NCBI GenBank assembly: GCA_036733345.1 | Contig: DAINAR010000055.1 | Coordinates: 1 to 20,143, forward strand | Source: JAFGMQ01 sp036733345 | GTDB taxonomy: Bacteria > Desulfobacterota > DSM-4660 > Desulfatiglandales > Desulfatiglandaceae | Direction: 5' to 3' | DNA: 20,143 bases | Notes under the pieces: generated by a model | Told to the model about the DNA's origin: nothing | Database searches by the model: none | What the model saw: only the letters and a program-made list of their open reading frames with translations | Program-made: the position numbers and the translations under genes | Part shown: positions 14,595-20,143 of the stretch, one piece after another | Position numbering within the stretch: position 1 is the stretch's first letter | Layout of the letters: each line of letters begins with the position of its first letter

Positions 14595-15536
14595 ATGAAG
14601 AGTTATATTTATGGGCCTGTCCCTTCAAGGCGGCTGGGGCGTTCATTAGGAGTTGACCTTGTACCATTTAAGGTCTGCTCTTACGATTGCATTTACTGCC
14701 AGCTCGGCAGAACCAGGGATAAAACAATCGAACAAAGGCCATATATACCTGCAGGGAAAATTCTGGATCAATTCGCTCAAAAGCTAAAAAATAAAATCCA
14801 TGCTGATTACATTACAATAGCAGGTTCAGGTGAGCCTACATTGAATAGTGAAATAGGCCCAATAATTAGAGAAATCAAAAAAATATCAACTATTCCGGTA
14901 GCTGTTTTAACAAATGGTTCACTACTGTGGAAAAAGGAACTCCGCGAATCGATTATGGAAGCTGATGTTATTATGCCCTCACTTGACGCTTTCGATCAAA
15001 ACGGATTTGAAACAATCAACAGGCCGCACCCTGACATAAAATTTGCAGATATGCTTGAGGGCCTCATTTGCCTGGGAAACGAGTATGCCGGGGAGATCTG
15101 GCTTGAGATCTTCGTCCTTGATGGAATTAATGCGACTGAAAAAGATGCAAAGAAATTCGGAAATCTTATTAAAGAAATTAACCCGAAAAAGGTACATATA
15201 AATACAGCCGTACGCCCCGCAGCAGAGACATACGCTAATCAGGTTTCACAAAAGGACCTCGCTGTTTTCTGTGAATGCCTTGGGGTAAATGCTGAAATAA
15301 TAACGCCTTACATCGCTTCCGAAAATGATAAAAAAGCTGAAATAGATATAGAGAATAATATCCTGGCTCTAATTGCAAGACGTCCCTGTACACTGGATGA
15401 CATTGCTTCAAGCCTGAATGTGCACAGGAATGAGGTTTTGAAATTTATTACACCAATGGTTAAAAAGCAAAATATTAAAACTACTAAAAAAGGCACTGAA
15501 ATATATTATGAATCCAGTATCCTTGATGTTCATTAA
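14595..15536 (+). CDS. Radical SAM protein (COG0731-type) with C-terminal winged helix
   Basis: A radical S-adenosylmethionine enzyme of 313 residues. The N-terminus reads YIYGPVPSRRLGRSLGVDL, typical of the COG0731 group. The cluster-binding CSYDCIYCQ has Cys28, Cys32 and Cys35, followed by ITIAGSGEPTLN, the SAM-binding glycine-rich segment, and a TIM-barrel core to about residue 240. Residues about 250-313 look like a winged-helix domain (ARRPCTLDDIASSLNVHRNEVLKFI), which may bind nucleic acid. The group is distantly related to the wyosine tRNA enzyme TYW1, but its members are mostly of unknown function. It is 59 bp after tatA on the same strand, and the convergent cupin gene lies beyond its end. 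A T-rich tract with weak hairpins at 15640-15668 may end transcription. Confidence 0.88.
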   Translation: MKSYIYGPVPSRRLGRSLGVDLVPFKVCSYDCIYCQLGRTRDKTIEQRPYIPAGKILDQFAQKLKNKIHADYITIAGSGEPTLNSEIGPIIREIKKISTIPVAVLTNGSLLWKKELRESIMEADVIMPSLDAFDQNGFETINRPHPDIKFADMLEGLICLGNEYAGEIWLEIFVLDGINATEKDAKKFGNLIKEINPKKVHINTAVRPAAETYANQVSQKDLAVFCECLGVNAEIITPYIASENDKKAEIDIENNILALIARRPCTLDDIASSLNVHRNEVLKFITPMVKKQNIKTTKKGTEIYYESSILDVH

Positions 15537-15694
15537 ATACCAGACAAAAGACAGAAATCATTCAATTCGCCTTTTTGCCTAATCACTCAATATAGGTATA
15601 AATAAGACTTTTTTATATCCTTAGGAATTAAAATTCAGGCTTACTATACTAAAGTATTCGCTTTTTTTGTGCAATCCCGCTTCATGAACCCAAA

Positions 15695-16036
15695 TTACCA
15701 GGCTGGCGATGCAACAACCAGGATTGTGATATCCTTATCTCCATTATTAAAAAGGCTGTGACGGGAACCGGTCGGTATCCAAATGGCATCTCCGGGATTT
15801 ACCTGTTTTTTCTCATCATCTACGCTCATTTCGCCTGATCCACTCAATAAAAAATAGATTTCTTCCATAGGGTCTATATGTTCTTCTAGTGTCTTGCCAG
15901 GCGCAATCCCTGCAATAGCTAAAAATCCAATCTCTTTCAGTGTTCTTCTATCAAGGATCATTTGTGCTATTGCCTGACCGTGAGCAATATATGTTGTCTC
16001 CAGCACCTCTTTATCACTTATATTTCTGACAATCAT
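15695..16036 (-). CDS. Small single-domain cupin protein
   Basis: A 113-residue single-domain cupin; function unknown, probably a small metal-binding protein or enzyme. Cupin motif 1 is GKTLEEHIDPMEEIYFLLSG (47-66) with His53, Asp55 in place of the usual second His, and Glu59. Motif 2 is GDAIWIPTGSRHSLFN (82-97) with His93 and Asn97. A metal site of His/Asp/Glu/His is thus possible. The start is the ATG at 16036, preceded by AAAGGAG. A longer frame reaching 16186 has no ribosome site and no family-like sequence before this point. It is divergent from the PGK gene. Confidence 0.85.
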   Translation of the reverse strand: MIVRNISDKEVLETTYIAHGQAIAQMILDRRTLKEIGFLAIAGIAPGKTLEEHIDPMEEIYFLLSGSGEMSVDDEKKQVNPGDAIWIPTGSRHSLFNNGDKDITILVVASPAW

Positions 16037-16074
16037 TAATACAATCTCCTTTTTTGCGATATTAATATTTAGCC

Positions 16075-16126
16075 TTGATTCAAATGAATAAATCATCGTA
16101 TATACTAAGACTGAGTCTGTCTTCAA
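16075..16126. promoter_or_regulatory. Overlapping divergent promoters of cupin and pgk with a palindrome
   Basis: On the plus strand TTGATT (16075-16080) and TATATA (16099-16104) are 18 bp apart, pointing to the PGK gene. On the minus strand TTGAAG (16126-16121) and the same self-complementary TATATA are 16 bp apart, pointing to the cupin. Beside the shared -10 box is a perfect palindrome, AGACT-G-AGTCT (16108-16118), which falls at the pgk start point and inside the cupin spacer. It is well placed for a regulator that controls both. Confidence 0.45.
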
Positions 16127-16208
16127 GCGTATGTCTCTATACCAGAATTTAAATCCTTTTAAAAGGTCATCAGAATTAAATCTCATAAATAATAATGGAG
16201 TATGTCAA

Positions 16209-17501
16209 ATGGAAAATGAAGGGCTTGATCCAAGATTAAGGTTGATCCAGAATGCCGACATGAAGGATAAGATTGTATTGCTTAGGGTTGACCACAATGT
16301 TGTTAAAAATGGTAAAATTAAAGATCCTTACAGGATTGAGGCAACTTTTGGTACCCTTTTTAAAATTGCCGAAAAAGGAGGGAAGCCTGTACTTATCACA
16401 CATATTGGTCGCCCAAGGGATAAAAAGACAGGAAATATTAACTGTCAGGAAGGCTTAAGCGTAGTACCAATTAAGCATTATCTTGAGCAGAAACTGGCAG
16501 TTAAAATTCATGTACAAGAATTTCCAATAGATCCGAAGAAAGGTATTTTACATATTGATGATTCGATTAATCCTGCTATTAGAGACCTGAAAAAGGGCAA
16601 AATCGGGATGATTTATCTCCCCAATTCGAGGTGGTTTCAAGGAGAACAGTCAGAAGGACCTGAACGGGATGTTTTTTCAAAAGAACTCGCCTCTTTGGCG
16701 GATCTATACATTAATGATGCATTAAGTTCATGGCGTGCACATGCCTCAACTTATAACATAGCAAAAAAATTGCCTTCCTTTGCAGGCATTTTGCTGCAAA
16801 ATGAAATAAAAAACATTTATAGAGTGTTGACCCCTGAAAGACCTTTTCTGGCAGTTATCGCCGGCGCGAAATATGATACCAAAATAGGACCGTTAAATGC
16901 CCTTTATAAGAAGGTGGACTATCTGATCCTTGGAGGAGTGATGTACAACACTTTTCTCGCGGCAAAATATGGCCTGGATATAGAAGGCATCTCAGGCGAA
17001 GATCGAATCCTCGCAAATGAATTAGTTCAACTTGACAAAATAGAAAAGAAAATACTTGAAATGCCGTACCTGATTGAATCCGATACCATGGAGGGAAAAA
17101 TTAATGGAAGATTCAAAACCGTTAAGCCGGGTTCATTGCAAAGCGGAAGTAAATTAAAGTATCTTCTGGATATAGATCCGAAATCATTTAATCAGAAATC
17201 CGTAAAAAATGTTATTAATTCCGCTAAAACAATTTTTGTAAATGCTGTTATGGGCCTTATGCCTGCATTTCCTGAAGGTACTATGAATTTATATAAATTG
17301 ATTGCTTCCAATACATATGCCTTAAAGCTATTTGCAGGAGGGGATACTCTCCAGGAATTTAGGAACCTGTGTCCAGGCCTTTATTTATGCGGCATTGATG
17401 ATCCAAACACATATTATTTTACAGGCGGAGGAAGCATTTTAACAGCAATCGAACAGGGAAGCGTTTACAGCTTAAAACCGGTTGAGGTTCTATTAGACTG
17501 A
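16209..17501 (+). CDS. pgk: Divergent phosphoglycerate kinase
   Basis: Transfers phosphate between 1,3-bisphosphoglycerate and ADP in glycolysis, or back in gluconeogenesis. The 430-residue protein is PGK-length and follows the family in order: LLRVDHNVV (24-32; usual RVDFNVP), DPYRIEA, THIGRPRD (64-71), LPNSRWFQGE (137-146; usual LRF), WRAHAST (175-181; usual HRAHAS), and GAKYDTKI (219-226) with both lysines. NAVMGLMPAFPEGT (345-358) stands where most PGKs have WNGPMGVFE, and FAGGDT and TGGGS come near the end. Substrate-binding Arg and nucleotide-site Lys remain, but several near-invariant residues are changed. I start it at the ATG at 16209 after GGAG; a frame from 16131 lacks support. The purN-like gene follows after 15 bp. 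It may be the main PGK or a specialised paralogue. Confidence 0.85.
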   Translation: MENEGLDPRLRLIQNADMKDKIVLLRVDHNVVKNGKIKDPYRIEATFGTLFKIAEKGGKPVLITHIGRPRDKKTGNINCQEGLSVVPIKHYLEQKLAVKIHVQEFPIDPKKGILHIDDSINPAIRDLKKGKIGMIYLPNSRWFQGEQSEGPERDVFSKELASLADLYINDALSSWRAHASTYNIAKKLPSFAGILLQNEIKNIYRVLTPERPFLAVIAGAKYDTKIGPLNALYKKVDYLILGGVMYNTFLAAKYGLDIEGISGEDRILANELVQLDKIEKKILEMPYLIESDTMEGKINGRFKTVKPGSLQSGSKLKYLLDIDPKSFNQKSVKNVINSAKTIFVNAVMGLMPAFPEGTMNLYKLIASNTYALKLFAGGDTLQEFRNLCPGLYLCGIDDPNTYYFTGGGSILTAIEQGSVYSLKPVEVLLD

Positions 17502-17516
17502 TTGAGGAAATAAAAA

Positions 17517-18314
17517 ATGGACATTACACCCATATTTGATCCCGATAAATCGAAACGCCCGATGAGGGTTGCAGCCTTTATGTCCGGATCTGGAACTAAC
17601 ATAATGAAGCTGATAGAGCATGAGAAAAAACTGAACGTTAAAGAGGGTGCTTCTCCATATAAAGTGGTGTTTATTTTTAGTGATCGCTCTGACGGGCTCT
17701 GTGCTGGAGAAAAAATCGCGCTTAATAATAGCCTCCCATATTTCAGTTATGACATCCGTTCTTTCCACAGGTTGAGATCCTTAAAAAGGACAGTTTCTAC
17801 CCCTGAGGGCCTGGCTGCAAGAAAGGAATATGACCGTATCGCCGGAAGGCTTGTAGATGCCTTTGATATAGATGTGATTGCCCTTGGCGGATACATGAGC
17901 TACATCACCCTAAACAGGTGTGTAAATGTTCATCCCGCAGATCTTTCAATCCTAACCTCTTCCGGCAGGAGAAAGTATATTGGTGATAAGGCGGTTTTTG
18001 ATGCCATATCTGCAGGAGAAAAAATACTTAGAGCCTCTACATTATGGACAGATGAGGGTGTGGATTCAGGCCCGCTTCTCATGGTCTCAAAGCCTGTTTC
18101 TGTCAATTTGCCCGAACCACTTGAAAGGCTCATTAAAGAAAAAGAAAAGCTCATTGCAGTGGCAGGAGAAAACCAGGACCGCTTGAAAGAGGTTGGCGAT
18201 TGGGTGATTTTTCCGCGCACCATTGAAATGATAGCCAGTGGACGTTTTGCTCTGGATGAGCATAATAATGTATATTTCGATGGCGTTCCTGTACCTGAAG
18301 GCTACAGGGAATAG
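17517..18314 (+). CDS. PurN-like formyltransferase
   Basis: Resembles glycinamide ribonucleotide formyltransferase (PurN), which uses 10-formyltetrahydrofolate in purine synthesis. The 265-residue protein has MSGSGTNIMKLIE (22-34), GGYMSYI (124-130), and VNVHPAD (136-142) with the Asn and His of the active site. TDEGVDSGPLL (178-188) has the catalytic Asp183. The C-terminus GRFALDEHNNVYFDGVPVP matches the PurN tail. It is longer than E. coli PurN (212), with an N-terminal extension and a Lys/Arg-rich insert near 80-105. The segment after NVHP reads ADLSILTSSGRRKYIGDKAV instead of the usual SLLP...G.H.H. loop, so the substrate could differ. The ATG follows GAGGAAA. It is co-transcribed with pgk. 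Confidence 0.82.
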   Translation: MDITPIFDPDKSKRPMRVAAFMSGSGTNIMKLIEHEKKLNVKEGASPYKVVFIFSDRSDGLCAGEKIALNNSLPYFSYDIRSFHRLRSLKRTVSTPEGLAARKEYDRIAGRLVDAFDIDVIALGGYMSYITLNRCVNVHPADLSILTSSGRRKYIGDKAVFDAISAGEKILRASTLWTDEGVDSGPLLMVSKPVSVNLPEPLERLIKEKEKLIAVAGENQDRLKEVGDWVIFPRTIEMIASGRFALDEHNNVYFDGVPVPEGYRE

Positions 18315-18368
18315 AAGCTTTTTGTTAAACCTTTTATAACCATGCTTAATACGTTCGATCTTCCCGTT

Positions 18369-19544
18369 TTACAGTGGCGCTGTTGGCAGCATTTCCTGCG
18401 GATTTGAAAGCAGAAATTCACCTTTCTCAATCCATTCTTTAAGAATGTGAGCAATTTCAACTGCCCTGAAATAAGAAGATATAGGAACAGTGGGTATATC
18501 CTGTTCATTGAGTCTGACAGTACCGCTTTTCAGATCCGCATAGCTTACCTGGCCTAAACTTTTCGCTTCTCCTTTTGGATAATCATTCCCATAGTCAATT
18601 ATTTGGGTAAATATTTCTTCATCAGACACTCCGGTATAACGGGCCATATCCTCATTCAGGATTGGTATTGGAATACCTATTCCCATAGCAAGTGAACAGC
18701 CGTAACCAAGCATGCTTGCCCCCACAATCCACTTTGGATCCATCTCTTTTAGGTTTCCCATTACCATTAACGTCCCAGCCGGCGTTAAAGGAACACCGTT
18801 TTTGCCTCTTTCGGCAGATGGATCATGCTGTGTTCCTGGACCTATAATGTAACCTTTGGCTCCTCCAATAAATATCCTCGTTCCAAGCCCCATGGTAAGG
18901 TAATAAGGATCGTTGAACAGCGGGCTCAACTGACCCGATGTGGCATAATTGGCATTCCCCGCGTTGGGTTTAAGGACTCCCATATAGGTATAAATAGTTT
19001 TTTTTGACAGATTGATTGCACAATTATAGTTTTGGTAACAATTTCTTGGATTTAACAGCATTGCATACGGAACCTCATCCAGGGAAATTCTCTTTTTGGC
19101 CTCACGGTTGGGATAACAGTCGGTTCCATATGATGTAGCTCTTAGATCGACCTTTTTACCTGCCACTAGATCATGTATTACATGGCCTCCGCCATATTTG
19201 AATTGCCCCGGATGGACTCTGTTCAGGGGGTCATCTTCCGAAGGTTCCGTAGCACCAATATAGATATCAACAGCTGCAAGGCCCGCATAAGCCGGCACTC
19301 CATTTAACCAAACGCGTGATGCCTTTATAGCTGGCTGAGTGTGGCCGAAATTGATAAAAGCCCCTGAGGAACACATCGGGGAGAATGTGCCAGTGGTAAC
19401 AACATCTATTTCACCGGCTGCTTTTTCCGCTCCAATTTTTTTGACAATATCGACCATTTCATCGGCTGTGGCTACTACAACCTTTCCCTGTTTAATTTTA
19501 CGGTTAATATCTTCAATCGTTTTACTGACCTTTTTTTTCGCCAT
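18369..19544 (-). CDS. DUF39 homocysteine biosynthesis protein
   Basis: A DUF39 (COG1900) protein of 391 residues. In methanogens and Desulfovibrio this family is needed to make homocysteine directly from aspartate semialdehyde and sulfide, usually with a NIL-domain ferredoxin-like partner. Visible family features are TTGTFSPMCSSGAFINFGH with Cys58, GQFKYGGGHVIHDLVAGK, and SYGTDCYP with Cys143; two cysteines at about these positions are conserved and proposed to be functional. There is also ..NYNCAIN.. and a glycine-rich GGAKGYIIGPGTQH. No CBS or ferredoxin domain is fused, and no partner gene is nearby. The start is the ATG at 19544 after GGGGAGG; the longer frame from 19583 has no such site. 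It is divergent from the cytochrome gene. Confidence 0.92.
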   Translation of the reverse strand: MAKKKVSKTIEDINRKIKQGKVVVATADEMVDIVKKIGAEKAAGEIDVVTTGTFSPMCSSGAFINFGHTQPAIKASRVWLNGVPAYAGLAAVDIYIGATEPSEDDPLNRVHPGQFKYGGGHVIHDLVAGKKVDLRATSYGTDCYPNREAKKRISLDEVPYAMLLNPRNCYQNYNCAINLSKKTIYTYMGVLKPNAGNANYATSGQLSPLFNDPYYLTMGLGTRIFIGGAKGYIIGPGTQHDPSAERGKNGVPLTPAGTLMVMGNLKEMDPKWIVGASMLGYGCSLAMGIGIPIPILNEDMARYTGVSDEEIFTQIIDYGNDYPKGEAKSLGQVSYADLKSGTVRLNEQDIPTVPISSYFRAVEIAHILKEWIEKGEFLLSNPQEMLPTAPL

Positions 19545-19664
19545 GCCTAGCTGACCTCCCCAAAAAACATTAGTGAAGGGCATGATAAGACTTATAGAAT
19601 TTTCTTACAAGCAAAACTTTTCTTTTTCAAATCTCATTTGCATGATTTTATTCTGCATATTTTC

Positions 19665-19693
19665 TTGACATATTTCTGCTTAGCAACTATATA
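19665..19693 (+). promoter_or_regulatory. Near-consensus promoter of the cytochrome c3-type gene
   Basis: A perfect TTGACA (19665-19670) and TATATA (19688-19693) lie 17 bp apart. The start would be near 19700, leaving a leader of about 73 nt. An AAAGGAGG ribosome site is at 19754-19761. Confidence 0.75.
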
Positions 19694-19772
19694 TTTTAAC
19701 AAAGTCTTTTTTTTATAGTCTAGCATTCAGTGAGTAGTAAAAAAATGTCTTATAAAGGAGGTTTAATTCGGG

Positions 19773-20143
19773 ATGAATAAAAGATTTCTTGCACTTTTTA
19801 CATTAGGATTAACTGCTTTGTTATTCTTGACCGTTGGCATTCTGACCGCAGCTGATGTTCCTATTCCTGATGAGGTAACTATTGAAAATCAGTATGAAAA
19901 AGACAGAAAGCCCCCGGTAAAACTTAGCCATAAAAAGCATGCCACAGAATATGGAGTTTCCTGTGAAGATTGCCACCATGACTACCAGGGAGGAAAAAAT
20001 GTCTGGAAGGAAGGCGACGAGGTGAAGAAATGTTCTGCATGCCATGATCCTGAAAATAAACAGGGTAACGTCGATAAACTTCAAAATGCATATCACCAGA
20101 ACTGCAAAGACTGTCACAAGGAATTGGTTAAATCCGGTAAATC
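19773..20143 (+). CDS. Cytochrome c3-type multiheme protein, 3' truncated by window end
   Basis: A periplasmic class III cytochrome c, the electron carrier typical of sulfate reducers, linking hydrogenases and membrane complexes. The first 123 residues are visible; the gene continues past the right edge. A signal peptide (about 1-27) has a KR charge, a long hydrophobic core and a likely cleavage near LTAA-D. Three CxxCH heme sites are seen: CEDCH (64-68), CSACH (87-91) and CKDCH (111-115). A fourth probably lies beyond the window. His53, His56, His69 and His108 are candidate sixth ligands. The LSHKKHATEYGVSCEDCHHDY stretch is typical of the c3 family. It has a strong promoter, as befits an abundant protein. 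Confidence 0.93.
   Translation, partial: MNKRFLALFTLGLTALLFLTVGILTAADVPIPDEVTIENQYEKDRKPPVKLSHKKHATEYGVSCEDCHHDYQGGKNVWKEGDEVKKCSACHDPENKQGNVDKLQNAYHQNCKDCHKELVKSGK

Noticed and set aside
19821..20117. Minus-strand 98-codon hydrophobic frame opposite the cytochrome gene
   Set aside because: It is the antisense of heme-binding repeats and has no ribosome site; the plus-strand cytochrome explains the sequence.
1..20143. tRNA, rRNA, tmRNA and riboswitch search by eye
   Set aside because: No T-loop-like GTTCRA context with matching acceptor stems or recognisable riboswitch core was found in the intergenic regions.

Overview
The window looks like a piece of chromosome from an anaerobic, sulfate-reducing deltaproteobacterium (Desulfobacterota, Desulfobacterales-like). 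I base this on gene content: the start of a multiheme cytochrome c3-type protein, a DUF39 protein of the sulfide-dependent homocysteine pathway, an ApgM-type protein overlapping homoserine dehydrogenase, and a Firmicutes-style glucose-6-phosphate isomerase. The DNA is moderately AT-rich and densely coded. TTG start codons are common. I see no tRNA, rRNA, CRISPR array, prophage or complete insertion sequence.

Layout. (1) 35-3603, plus strand: pgi, rdgB, yggS and a ttcA-like gene, tightly packed and probably one operon. (2) 3661-4075: a self-contained cold-shock gene with a near-consensus promoter, a structured leader and a strong terminator. (3) 4238-4951: an unrecognised Cys-rich protein that ends at a terminator shared with the convergent adk. 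(4) 5011-12472, minus strand, in transcription order: recG, alaC-like aminotransferase, a 760-bp non-coding gap holding a MITE-like element, then hom, apgM-like and adk. (5) 12735-15536, plus strand: purM, a DUF523/TudS-like gene, tatA and a radical SAM gene. (6) A divergent pair: a small cupin (minus) and a divergent phosphoglycerate kinase followed by a purN-like gene (plus). The two promoters appear to share one -10 box. (7) 18369-19544, minus: the DUF39 homocysteine-biosynthesis gene. It diverges from a cytochrome c3-type gene that runs off the right edge.

How the genes fit together. Three themes recur. Central carbon metabolism and gluconeogenesis: pgi, a PGK-like gene and possibly the ApgM-like gene. 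The aspartate family: hom makes homoserine, the ApgM-like protein is a candidate homoserine kinase, and DUF39 draws aspartate semialdehyde into homocysteine. Nucleotides and house-cleaning: rdgB, adk, purM and purN-like. Most of the window is ordinary core genome. The most interesting parts are the hom/ApgM-like overlap, the motif-divergent PGK, PurN-like and RecG proteins, the MITE-like element, the structured csp leader, and the unrecognised Cys-rich protein. I did not find a convincing multi-gene novel defence or mobile system.
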